NCBI GenBank assembly: GCA_045535815.1
Contig: JAZSMJ010000072.1
Location: 1 to 52,119 of the forward strand
Direction: 5' to 3'
Length of the DNA stretch: 52,119 nt
From: JAZSMJ01 sp045535815
GTDB lineage: Bacteria > Bacillota > Clostridia > Oscillospirales > CAG-272
Shown piece after piece: positions 17,447-25,614 of this stretch; positions within the stretch are counted from its first letter, which is position 1; each line of letters begins with the position of its first letter. The position numbers and the translations under genes were made by a program. The notes under the pieces were generated by a model, which was not told where the DNA came from, searched no databases, and saw only the letters and a list, made by a program, of their open reading frames with translations.

Positions 17447-18742
17447 ATGAAAAAGAAATTTTTGCAATATTTTATTATATTAATCATTATAATATCGTCT
17501 GCTCTGCCGGTGTCGGCTCTTGAGAAGCCACAGATCGAAAACGTCGGAAGCGCCTATCTTTACAATATCGAAAACGATGAGGTGCTGTACGAGCTTAATG
17601 CCGATAAGGTGGTTGCACCTGCGTCAACTGCAAAGATAATGACGGCAATACTTGCGCTTGAGTACTTCGGAGAGGACCTGTCGGTCGAGGTTACCGTTCC
17701 TGCAGAGGCGGTAAAGAACGTTCAGGGCAACAATATCGGGCTTGACGCATCCGAGGTTATGACTGCCGAGGACCTTATCTGCGCTATGGTGATAGGCGGT
17801 GCAAACGACGCCGCACAGGCGATAGCCTATATCGTCGGCGGCGATATGGACACCTTTTGCGATATGATGAATGAGAAGGCGGCGCAGATCGGTGCGGTAA
17901 ATACCTATTATTCAAATCCGAGCGGACTTGACGAGCCGGGTATGAAGACGACTGCCGCCGATACCGCTATGATAGCACGTTATGCATACGACGTTCCCGG
18001 TTATATGCGGATAGCAAGCAGTGTGTCGCACGTAATCGAGGCGACCAATATGAATAAGGTTAGAAATATTTATACCCGAAACTATCTGCTTTCGTCAAGA
18101 TCGGTCAGCGGATATTACTACAGCCGTGCGCTCGGAATGAACGCAGGCTCGACCTACGGTGCAGGCTATTGCATAGCCGCCTGCGCAGCTCAGGAGGGTC
18201 TGAGCTATATCTGCGTTATTTTCGAGGCCACCAAGGACAGCGAGGAGGATGGCGGCACCATGTGGTCGTTCAAAAACGCTATCACCTTGTTCGATTGGGC
18301 ATTTGACAATTTCGGTTATATAAAGCTGGTAGATACGTCGGATATGATATGCGAGATCGGCGTTTCATACGGTGCAGGAGTTGACCACGTTACTCTGCTG
18401 CCCAGCAAAAAGCTAGACGTTTTCCTGCCCCTTGATATAAATGCTCAGACCGATATAATCAAAACGTGGAGCACCGTATCAGACAAGGTCGAGGCGCCCG
18501 TAAACGAGGGCGACGTGCTCGGAAGCATGACGCTTACCTATAACGGAGAGAATATCGGAAGCGTTGATCTTATCGCAAAAAACAGCGTCAGCATAAGTCA
18601 GGCGCAGAAGGTGCTGTCCGCCATATCGTCGGTGGTATCAAAGCCTATTTTTAAAACGGTGGTTATTTTGCTGATCGCCTTTACGGTGGTATACGTTTTC
18701 GTTGTAGCCTACGCCAGAGGAAAAAGAAATAAGAGAAGATAA
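17447..18742 (+). CDS. D-Ala-D-Ala carboxypeptidase-like protein (DacF/PBP5 family) with altered motifs
   Basis: A 431-residue exported protein: signal peptide about 1-24, a penicillin-binding S11 peptidase domain to about 280, a C-terminal beta domain and a final membrane helix near 401-424 followed by basic residues, as in DacF relatives. The catalytic SxxK is intact (Ser60-Lys63, PASTAKIM). The SxN motif reads G-A-N (residues 118-120) and the KTG motif reads N-A-G (232-234), in otherwise well conserved surroundings (GANDAAQAIAY, AGSTYGAGYC). These changes could lower or abolish carboxypeptidase activity, leaving a structural or substrate-binding role. RBS is AAAGGA. A terminator follows the stop. 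Confidence 0.85.
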   Translation: MKKKFLQYFIILIIIISSALPVSALEKPQIENVGSAYLYNIENDEVLYELNADKVVAPASTAKIMTAILALEYFGEDLSVEVTVPAEAVKNVQGNNIGLDASEVMTAEDLICAMVIGGANDAAQAIAYIVGGDMDTFCDMMNEKAAQIGAVNTYYSNPSGLDEPGMKTTAADTAMIARYAYDVPGYMRIASSVSHVIEATNMNKVRNIYTRNYLLSSRSVSGYYYSRALGMNAGSTYGAGYCIAACAAQEGLSYICVIFEATKDSEEDGGTMWSFKNAITLFDWAFDNFGYIKLVDTSDMICEIGVSYGAGVDHVTLLPSKKLDVFLPLDINAQTDIIKTWSTVSDKVEAPVNEGDVLGSMTLTYNGENIGSVDLIAKNSVSISQAQKVLSAISSVVSKPIFKTVVILLIAFTVVYVFVVAYARGKRNKRR

Positions 18743-18750
18743 AAATGCGT

Positions 18751-18793
18751 AAAAAATCCCCGACAGACGTTGATGTTTGTCGGGGCTCGTTTT
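18751..18793. terminator. Bidirectional terminator
   Basis: An 8-bp GC-rich stem (18758-18765 with 18778-18785) is flanked by six A on the left and a T-rich run on the right. It sits between the DacF-like gene and the convergent small gene, whose stop codon lies in the T run. Confidence 0.8.
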
Positions 18794-19133
18794 ATATATT
18801 GATGTTGAAAAAGCACGGAACAAGTTCATGGGGCTTATGCATATCTATAGTATACTCGATATGCTCTACAATTTCTGATAAAGATTTATTTTCTAAATTC
18901 TTGTCATATATTGTTGTTTCTGCCCACATATATTTGGGGTTGGATATATCTTGATATCCACCGCTACCTAAAGATTCTTTTTGCTTGTCTATTAAAACAT
19001 ATTCAAACCAAAGAATTTCTTTTACAGAACCGCCACAACCGAAAAGAAGTTCCAAAAACTTATTCCAGTCTCTGAATATCATGTCTGAGCAAACCTTATT
19101 TTGCTCAATAAAGTCTTCTAAATTTTTATTCAT
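18792..19133 (-). CDS. Hypothetical protein
   Basis: A 113-residue soluble protein that I do not recognise. It is rich in aromatic residues (for example ILWFEYVLIDKQ, KYMWAETTIY) and acidic overall, with no signal peptide or membrane segment. GAAGGA about nine bases before the start supports translation. Its codons are more AT-rich than those of its neighbours, and it lies between a terminator and a repeat-bounded mobile element, so recent acquisition is possible. Small immunity- or antitoxin-like proteins often look like this, but nothing here proves such a role. Confidence 0.6.
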   Translation of the reverse strand: MNKNLEDFIEQNKVCSDMIFRDWNKFLELLFGCGGSVKEILWFEYVLIDKQKESLGSGGYQDISNPKYMWAETTIYDKNLENKSLSEIVEHIEYTIDMHKPHELVPCFFNINI

Positions 19134-19220
19134 AATACATTATCCTTCGTCAAAATTTTGAATTGATGTTGCGTAGGCGACAAGTATATACTGATTTATA
19201 AAAATGCACTAATACTTTGT

Positions 19221-19672
19221 AAGGCTCCCTTGTGTAAAGGGAGCTGTCAGCAAAGCTGACTGAGGGATTGTTTTACTATACGGTCTATATATGTGCAGAC
19301 ACCCTGAAAATTTTTGTGAATCTGCGTATTTGATATTCGTATAACCTTCAATCCGTATTCTTCAAGAACTGCAGTTCTTTCTTCATCGTAGCGTTTGCCT
19401 TCTTCGGTATAATGCCCCGATCCATCAAGCTCAATTACAAGCTTGGCCTGTGCAGAATAGAAATCCGCTATATACTTTCCAAGCACTTTTTGACGTGAGA
19501 ACCGAATGGGATATTTTCTCAAAAAATCATACCAAAGATGCTTTTCTTCTTTAGTCATATTTTTTCTGAGCATTTTTGCAGTAGGTACAATTTCCTTGTT
19601 ATGTTTTCTCTGCATTACAATCCCTCCGTCACGGCCATTGCCGTGCCACCTCCCTTTACACAAGGGAGGCTT
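19221..19672 (-). mobile_element. 452-bp inverted-repeat element enclosing a DUF559 gene
   Basis: The element is bounded by inverted repeats of about 52-56 bases: 19221-19272 and 19617-19672 (read on opposite strands). Both begin AAGSCTCCCTTGTGTAAAGG, form a 7-bp stem from CTCCCTT and AAGGGAG, then contain a second stem whose sequence differs between the two ends (GTCAGC/GCTGAC at left, CACGGC/GCCGTG at right), and close with GAGGGATTGT. The single gene inside uses the right repeat for its ribosome binding site and the left repeat for its last codons and stop. No target-site duplication is obvious. Mobility is inferred from the structure. Confidence 0.75.
19247..19615 (-). CDS. DUF559 family Vsr-like endonuclease domain protein
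   Basis: A 122-residue protein of the DUF559 family, related to very-short-patch repair (Vsr) and other PD-(D/E)xK nucleases. The body shows an N-terminal helical part (MLRKNMTKEEKHLWYDFLR), then FSRQKVLGKYIADFY and KLVIELDGSGHY, which supply the Asp and E-x-D positions of the fold, and KVIRISNTQI near the end. The start taken is ATG 19615, because GGAGGG at 19622-19627 lies six bases upstream; an earlier ATG at 19663 would translate the terminal repeat. The last seven residues, QSLSQLC, are encoded by the other terminal repeat. DUF559 proteins are often found with repeats; whether this one cuts DNA to spread the element is unknown. Confidence 0.88.
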   Translation of the reverse strand: MQRKHNKEIVPTAKMLRKNMTKEEKHLWYDFLRKYPIRFSRQKVLGKYIADFYSAQAKLVIELDGSGHYTEEGKRYDEERTAVLEEYGLKVIRISNTQIHKNFQGVCTYIDRIVKQSLSQLC

Positions 19673-19754
19673 CTATCAACTCTATTATATCATATACCCG
19701 GAAGATAAACAATCCCTTCGTTATCCGCGCACCCATAACGGACATCCGTTTTTA

Positions 19755-20660
19755 TTACATAAAGAAATACATTATCACGGGTATTGTAAGGCAGGCGAGT
19801 ATGTTTGATATGAGTGCAAGCTCTGCGCCGGGGGTGCAGTCTCCGCCCGAATTCTTAACGAATACTACGGTATTAAGACCGCAGGGCATACAGTAGAGCA
19901 CGAGCGCCGCCTTGGTGATCTCCTGATTTCCGATAAGAGAAAGTGCTAAACCTATTGCGATCGGTATCACCAGCAGACGAAGCGCGGATATTATATACAC
20001 ACGCAGCTTTTTGACAGTTTCAATAAGATCTATCTCCGATATGACTACGCCGGTCAGAAGCATACTTGTCGGAGCCATGCATCCGCTTGCACGGTTCAGA
20101 AATCCGTATACTCCTGAAGGCATTATCTCTCCTATTCCCGAAAGACCGAGTGCTATACCGGTTACGAGCGCTATCATTGTCGGATTTACCAGATTTTTAA
20201 GTGATACCCTCTTGCCCGACAGTCTGCAGTAGCCTGCAGCATATGTATAGACCGACATGGGAATGGCGAACATCATCGCATTCATAAGTCCCTGCGCTCC
20301 GAAAAGCGATTCGGCAAAGGTGTAACCCATATATCCGAAGTTGGGGATTATAAGTGAATATTCGTACACGGCTCGCTCGGATTCCTTTTTTGACATAAGC
20401 TTTGCAAGAAAATGAGCGGATATTATAAGCACGGCAATTACTGCTACGCTTGCTAAAACGAAGGTGTAATTCTGTCCTATGTAGGTGAGCGTACAGTATT
20501 TGGCGAAGGTTTTTACTATATTTGAGGGCAGAAATACGTACACCAGCAATTTTGACAGTATCTCTGTGTGCTCGGTCTTTACGATCTTTGCTTTGGTGAG
20601 CGCAAATCCTACCGCAAAAAATGCAAACAGAGTGAGCACCTGCTCGATTACGAGTAGCAT
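19755..20660 (-). CDS. AEC family transporter
   Basis: A 301-residue membrane protein with about ten hydrophobic segments, of the auxin efflux carrier (AEC/BART superfamily) type that in bacteria often moves malate or other organic acids. Typical features are the N-terminal AFFAVGFALTKAKIV, the conserved LLVYVFLPSNIVKTF helix and the Asn/Pro-containing half-helices such as LVNPTMIALVTGIALG. The substrate is not readable. It follows the GNAT gene with a single base between, so the two form an operon. Confidence 0.88.
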   Translation of the reverse strand: MLLVIEQVLTLFAFFAVGFALTKAKIVKTEHTEILSKLLVYVFLPSNIVKTFAKYCTLTYIGQNYTFVLASVAVIAVLIISAHFLAKLMSKKESERAVYEYSLIIPNFGYMGYTFAESLFGAQGLMNAMMFAIPMSVYTYAAGYCRLSGKRVSLKNLVNPTMIALVTGIALGLSGIGEIMPSGVYGFLNRASGCMAPTSMLLTGVVISEIDLIETVKKLRVYIISALRLLVIPIAIGLALSLIGNQEITKAALVLYCMPCGLNTVVFVKNSGGDCTPGAELALISNILACLTIPVIMYFFM

Positions 20661-20661
20661 A

Positions 20662-21198
20662 TTACTTTACCTCCGGATCTATCTTCTTTTCAAGGCATAC
20701 GAGTTCAACACCGGGAATGCCGTTGAAGGTGCAGGGAACTATGCCTGCTTCACGGTAGCCGAGCTTTGCGTAAAACGCACGGGCAACGGTGTTTTTTGCA
20801 TTGGTATCTATTCTGACACAGCTGCAGCCGTATTCTTTTGCAAGCTGCTCGTAAAAGCTCATAAACTGCCTGCCGATGCCTTTTCTCTTTTCCTTTGGAG
20901 AGACCGCAAGGGTATGCAAAACAAGCACGGCTTTGCCACCTGCGGAATAAAGCCAGTCCACCTTCTCATATTCGGGCATCTGCTCAAAATTTATCTTTGC
21001 ACTTGCGGTAACGGTGCCGTCCTCGGACACCGAAACGTAAAGCTCCCCTACGTCTATAGCGCAAAGTGCGCTCTCTTTGGTTGGATAAACTCCCCGTATC
21101 CAGCCGACCATCGAGCCCTCCGACTCCTCTTTATCAAATATTTGATTATATATCGCCTCAATAGCGTCGATATCCCTATCGGTTGCCTTTCTTATCAT
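20662..21198 (-). CDS. GNAT family N-acetyltransferase
   Basis: A 178-residue acetyl-CoA-dependent acetyltransferase. The GNAT motif A can be seen in VLHTLAVSPKEKRKGIGRQF (pyrophosphate-binding R/Q-x-x-G-x-G/A as KRKGIG), with motif B in CVRIDTNAKNTVARAFYAKLGY. The acceptor substrate is unknown. First gene of a two-gene operon with the AEC transporter, with a consensus promoter about 30 bases upstream that is interleaved with the terminator of the next gene cluster. Confidence 0.9.
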   Translation of the reverse strand: MIRKATDRDIDAIEAIYNQIFDKEESEGSMVGWIRGVYPTKESALCAIDVGELYVSVSEDGTVTASAKINFEQMPEYEKVDWLYSAGGKAVLVLHTLAVSPKEKRKGIGRQFMSFYEQLAKEYGCSCVRIDTNAKNTVARAFYAKLGYREAGIVPCTFNGIPGVELVCLEKKIDPEVK

Positions 21199-21225
21199 GA
21201 TCTGTCTCCGATTTGTCTTTTATTA

Positions 21226-21254
21226 ATTATATTTGAAATCGTTTGATATGTCAA
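21226..21254 (-). promoter_or_regulatory. Promoter of the GNAT/AEC operon
   Basis: On the minus strand perfect TTGACA (plus 21249-21254) and TATAAT (plus 21226-21231) with a 17-base spacer. The -35 box touches the base of the upstream terminator stem. Confidence 0.85.
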
Positions 21255-21290
21255 CTCAAAAAAGCACCTGTTGGGGTGCTTTTTTGAGTT
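21253..21290 (-). terminator. Terminator of the GH172 gene
   Basis: A 16-bp perfect stem (21253-21268 with 21275-21290) with an A/T run inside the stem, 15 bases after the GH172 stop codon on the minus strand. Confidence 0.8.
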
Positions 21291-21304
21291 TTCTATAGAA
21301 TTTT

Positions 21305-24300
21305 TTACGGTATATATGCGTATTCCTCAGAGGATGTAAAAAGGTTGTTTGACAGCACTGCAACGTCAATAGCGTCTCTGTATCCATCGCAGTTTATATC
21401 CGAGTAAGGATATATAGTATTGCTTGAGGCTTCTCCTAAATCAAATACTAAACAGCTTACGTCAAGCGAATCGATATATCCGTTTCCGTCTATATCACCT
21501 GCTGTAAGCTTGATGAGCGATATCTTTTGAGATGAGCTTTCTGTCAGATCAACGTTTTCTCCGTTTACCGCTATATTGGTGACCGTATAATTGGTAGATC
21601 CGGCTTTTTCTATTTTGATGGTGTATATTCCATTAGGTATGTCGGTAAATTCAAATGAGCTCGTTAAGCCCTCGCTTACGGATACCGTCAAGGAAGATAC
21701 TGTAGTACCGTTGTCTGTGAGGGTTACGGTTACCGGTATGCCGTTATCGTACGAGTATATCATACCCGAAATTGTATAGGTGCTAATCTCGTTTTTTTGC
21801 CACTGTGCGTACAGAGTAACGCTTTGCGAAAGAGAGGCGGTACCGTTGGCGGTATAAGTTGTTCCGCTGCCGTCGGGTGAAGTGTTCCAGCCTGTAAATG
21901 AATATCCTGTGCGCTCAAATGCGTTTGTTAAAACGGGAGAGCTTTCGTAAGAGTGGTAAGGCATATATCCAATACCGCCGTTTGCATTGTAGTATACATT
22001 TACAGTTGAGCTTTTCGGAATATACGAATCAAGAACGAAGAGTGCGTTTTTCCATTCTTCTATAACTCTGTCCGTTGTCTTTGCGCTTTCTATAATTGCC
22101 TTTTGAGCGGCAATTTCAGGTACTATATCAGTCCACTGTTCGCTCGTATAGTTATCCTCGCTTAAGTAAGAGTCGATATCTTCTTTTGCTGCGTTTATGT
22201 ATGCATCAAGCTCGGTGATTGAGGCTGTACCGAGAAACTGAACGTAGTCAAAGCCGTATACCCAACCGCTTGACGTGGGATTTTTGTCTGCACCCTTTAT
22301 TGTGAGCTCATGTTTGCCGCTTGTGAGCGTTATGCCGTTTATTATTGCCTTTTGAACATCTACTGCTGCAGAATATGCATCGTAGGTATCGCCTACCTTT
22401 TCGCCGTCTATATAAACGTCGAACTTACCGAAATCTCCTGCGCGTGTATATCCTATCGTGAGGACGTAATTGCCGTTTGAAGGGATATCGACTTCAAAGG
22501 TCATAAAATGATCCTTTGCCATAGCAGTGAAGAGATGCGAGCCGTCGTCGGAGATGGCAGGATCTAAAAACTGGTCTGCAACCGGCCATATGGTCTCGGA
22601 ATCTTTAAGTGCCGCAAGAAGTCCTTGAGAGCCTGTATAATACGCTTCTTTATATGCATCGGGTTCGGTGAGAAACTGAACGTAGTCAAAGCCGTACACC
22701 CAGCCTCCCGATGCGGGATTCTTATCTGCACCCTTGATGGTGAGCTCGTGCTTGCCATTTGTGAGCGTCAGGCCGTTTATTGTTGCCTTTTGAACGTCTA
22801 CCGTAGCAGAATATGCATCGTAGGTATCGCCTACCTTTTCTCCGTCGATATATACGTCGAACTTACCGTAATCTCCCGCGCGGGTATAGCCTATTGTGAG
22901 GACATAATCACCGCTTGCAGGAATATCCACCTCAAATGTCATGAAATGATCCTTTGCCATAGCAGTGAAGAGATGTGAGCCGTCGTCGGAGATGGCAGGA
23001 TCTAAAAACTGGTCTGCAACCGGCCATATGGTTTCAGAGTCCTTGAGAGCAGAAATGAGTCCCTGAGAGCCGGTATAATATGCTTCTTTATATGCATTGG
23101 GGTCATAATCAACGTTAAGCTCTCTGTCATGATCGGTAGCAAGTATGGAGCTGATTCGGTCCTTTGAATTTGAAAGGATAATATTTACCGATTCTGCATT
23201 CGCTGCAGCGTTTATGTCAATTTTTGCCTGCGTGAGAGTATAGCGTATGCGTGCCGATTGGCTATCGTTTGCGCTTTCAAGCGCTTTGCTTGCAAAGGCA
23301 TCAAGGTCGCTCTTGGCTGCTGATTTTTCTCCCTTTGCATTCCCCGAGTTATCGTCCTCTATATCGCCTGCCTTGGGAATAAATTCGATGTAATTTATAC
23401 CAAGAAACGGACCGAATGAGGTGTTATTCTTTCCGTTGCAAGCTATTTTCAGAATGTGCTCTCCGCTTGTAAGGGCTACCTCACCTATAGTTTCGCCCTG
23501 CATATCTACGGTAGAGTTGTAAAAATCTGCACTTCCTATCTCTTTCCCGTCTATATAGAAGGAGTGTATTCCGTAATCTGTTGCGCGGGTCTTTGATATA
23601 AACACATCGTAATATCCGCTTTCGGGAATGTTCAGCTCGAATTCAACATATTCGCCTGCCCCGGACGGCCTCCAGAACATGTGAGCATCGCCTATCCATT
23701 TGATAGGACCGTTAACAGAGGTATCTACTACCTGTGTAAACGGATGCTCCTGCGTAGTGCAATGAATCAGTCGCATGGGAAGATAAAGCCCCTCGTATTT
23801 GAGCGTCGCATATGACATTACGTCATTGTTGAAATATCTTTCCTCCATATTTTGCTTCTGTGCTATATGATTAGAAGACGTTTCCTTGGTGAGATAGAAA
23901 TACGTTGTATCGCCGAATTTTACGGAATAGTCGTTGTAGTATTTTTCAAGATTTAACTCGAGCGATTCGTTAAAGCAGACGCTGTCGGATACGTGAACCC
24001 TGTAATTCGTCTTGTTGCCGTGACCCTGAAGAGTAAGCGTTTCAAGGATATCGTTTGTGGGTGTGCCTACGTTATGAGGCTGTCCGCAATATGCCTTGTC
24101 GAATACGTGCGAGGAGCACCACGCATACCAGAAATAATCCTCGGAGCCGGTTCCGAACCAGGTGGGATACTTTTCGCCGTCAATAAAGAACTTTTCATCT
24201 CCCTCACCCCACCAGATGCCGTCAACTATCTGGTAAACGTGGTGACTGACGCCGACGTAGCGTCCCTTGCCTTCAACGTACAGCCAAAGAGCGTCGGGGA

Positions 24301-25474
24301 ATCGGTCGTCGGTGCGCTGCTCTGCACGCTGCCAATTTGCGTGGAAGCGCATAAGCTCGTTTGCCTCATCGTCGGTAAGAGCCTCGGATGCGAAGGATGC
24401 TTTTACAGAGCGGTCGGTATCGGAATTGTTGGTAAGAGTTATTTTTGCCTGATTATAAGGCATATACCATTTTGAATAAAGAGTTCCGTCTGCCGATACT
24501 CCGAAGCCTGCACTGTTAAACTCGTCAAGTCCGTGAGGTGATCCGTAGAAATCTGCAACGCTCATACGGACGGAAGGGTCCTCAGAGCCGTCCCAATACA
24601 TTGCTATCTCCCAATCAACAAGCGACGTTTTATCATCAAACTGCTCCTGCGGTATATCTATATTAACAGTCGTTGCGCTGAGCGTACCTGCGCTCTCGCT
24701 CTGATAGATTACAGCTGTCTCACCTGATTTTACAGTATCGTTAAACTTAACGTTTCCAACAGGCACACTTCTATCTGAGAGGATTTCGTTAGCGTCCTCG
24801 AGAGCCTTCATATTCTTCTCGCTCATAGGCCATGTAAAAGGCTCTACGCTTGCCCCCTCCTCAAGCTCGTAGTAACCTACGGTGTAGAAGAAGGTATCTG
24901 CTTCTTTAAGGCCCAATTTTACTATGCAGGACTCGTTGTAGGTTATCGGCACGGCAAGATTTATCATTCCGTGAGTCGGACCGTTTGCTGTCTGGATAAC
25001 GTTTGCTTTGAATGACAGCTGGTCAAGGTGCGAGAAGTACGAGCCCCACACGAAATCGGTAAAGGATTCGTCTATAACGGTCTTGCCGTCTATTTCTATC
25101 CGAAGCTTACCGTTCCACTCAAATCCGGTCATAATATGATTTATATATCCGGGTCCCTTAAGGTCGGCGATTATCTTCCAATCGCCTTCCTGGCGTACGT
25201 ATCCGGTATAATCGGCGTTATCATCCCAGTTTTCATATTTGCCCGTTTCCTCGTTATATTGAGAGGTTCGTGCGGTGGAGGTTATCTGCTTTCCTCCCTC
25301 GCCGTCCTTGGGCTCGGTTGCGAGATAGGTCATATCATACGTTCGTTTTACTATGTCTTCGTAGGTGTAGTGAGTACCGGAGGATTCCTGGCTTAACGAA
25401 AAGCCTTTTGAAAAAAACGGACACAGCATCCAGAGAAATGTCATCGACATAAGAAAATAAAGAATTTTTTTCAT
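21305..25474 (-). CDS. Secreted GH172 (DUF2961) glycosidase with repeat modules and dockerin
   Basis: A 1389-residue modular exported enzyme. Signal peptide about 1-27. A GH172/DUF2961 domain spans about 30-540; the family's two catalytic Glu correspond best to those in WWGEGDEKFF (423-427) and GTGSEDYFWYAW (441-446). GH172 members act on fructofuranose- or arabinofuranose-containing glycans. A carbohydrate-binding-like beta module follows (about 590-690), then a helical linker, two nearly identical beta modules in tandem (about 145 residues each, starting AYKEAYYTGSQG), a helical stretch, a Flg_new/InlB-type repeat (NANGGIGYM, GYSFTGWNTSPDG), a prealbumin-like module and a C-terminal type I dockerin with two Ca2+-binding repeats (GDIDGNGYIDSLDV and SDINCDGYRDAIDV). 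The start is ATG 25474 (AAAGGA upstream), 120 bases inside the longest frame. The dockerin implies docking to a cohesin scaffold. Confidence 0.9.
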   Translation of the reverse strand: MKKILYFLMSMTFLWMLCPFFSKGFSLSQESSGTHYTYEDIVKRTYDMTYLATEPKDGEGGKQITSTARTSQYNEETGKYENWDDNADYTGYVRQEGDWKIIADLKGPGYINHIMTGFEWNGKLRIEIDGKTVIDESFTDFVWGSYFSHLDQLSFKANVIQTANGPTHGMINLAVPITYNESCIVKLGLKEADTFFYTVGYYELEEGASVEPFTWPMSEKNMKALEDANEILSDRSVPVGNVKFNDTVKSGETAVIYQSESAGTLSATTVNIDIPQEQFDDKTSLVDWEIAMYWDGSEDPSVRMSVADFYGSPHGLDEFNSAGFGVSADGTLYSKWYMPYNQAKITLTNNSDTDRSVKASFASEALTDDEANELMRFHANWQRAEQRTDDRFPDALWLYVEGKGRYVGVSHHVYQIVDGIWWGEGDEKFFIDGEKYPTWFGTGSEDYFWYAWCSSHVFDKAYCGQPHNVGTPTNDILETLTLQGHGNKTNYRVHVSDSVCFNESLELNLEKYYNDYSVKFGDTTYFYLTKETSSNHIAQKQNMEERYFNNDVMSYATLKYEGLYLPMRLIHCTTQEHPFTQVVDTSVNGPIKWIGDAHMFWRPSGAGEYVEFELNIPESGYYDVFISKTRATDYGIHSFYIDGKEIGSADFYNSTVDMQGETIGEVALTSGEHILKIACNGKNNTSFGPFLGINYIEFIPKAGDIEDDNSGNAKGEKSAAKSDLDAFASKALESANDSQSARIRYTLTQAKIDINAAANAESVNIILSNSKDRISSILATDHDRELNVDYDPNAYKEAYYTGSQGLISALKDSETIWPVADQFLDPAISDDGSHLFTAMAKDHFMTFEVDIPASGDYVLTIGYTRAGDYGKFDVYIDGEKVGDTYDAYSATVDVQKATINGLTLTNGKHELTIKGADKNPASGGWVYGFDYVQFLTEPDAYKEAYYTGSQGLLAALKDSETIWPVADQFLDPAISDDGSHLFTAMAKDHFMTFEVDIPSNGNYVLTIGYTRAGDFGKFDVYIDGEKVGDTYDAYSAAVDVQKAIINGITLTSGKHELTIKGADKNPTSSGWVYGFDYVQFLGTASITELDAYINAAKEDIDSYLSEDNYTSEQWTDIVPEIAAQKAIIESAKTTDRVIEEWKNALFVLDSYIPKSSTVNVYYNANGGIGYMPYHSYESSPVLTNAFERTGYSFTGWNTSPDGSGTTYTANGTASLSQSVTLYAQWQKNEISTYTISGMIYSYDNGIPVTVTLTDNGTTVSSLTVSVSEGLTSSFEFTDIPNGIYTIKIEKAGSTNYTVTNIAVNGENVDLTESSSQKISLIKLTAGDIDGNGYIDSLDVSCLVFDLGEASSNTIYPYSDINCDGYRDAIDVAVLSNNLFTSSEEYAYIP

Positions 25475-25527
25475 AATATTAAGTCCTTTCTGAATGATTT
25501 GAATAAATAACACGATAAAATGTTTAT

Positions 25528-25580
25528 CATATATTGCAATTATAAAAAATGCATCGTATAATGTAAATAACATATATTGC
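25528..25580. promoter_or_regulatory. Overlapping divergent promoters and direct repeats between GH172 and AraC genes
   Basis: Plus-strand promoter: TTGCAA 25534-25539, 17 bases, TATAAT 25557-25562, for the AraC gene. Minus-strand promoter: TTTACA (plus 25562-25567), 17 bases, TATAAT (plus 25539-25544), for the GH172 gene. The two occupy the same 34 bases face to face. The direct repeats CATATATTGC at 25528-25537 and 25571-25580 flank them and are candidate sites for the AraC-type regulator. Confidence 0.65.
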
Positions 25581-25614
25581 TTATAGTTTAACATTTCTTG
25601 TCTTGGAGGTTTTT

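Noticed and set aside
19221..19672. Transposase-based insertion sequence
   Set aside because: The inverted repeats are real, but the only gene encodes a DUF559 nuclease-like protein, not a DDE or HUH transposase, and no target duplication is visible.
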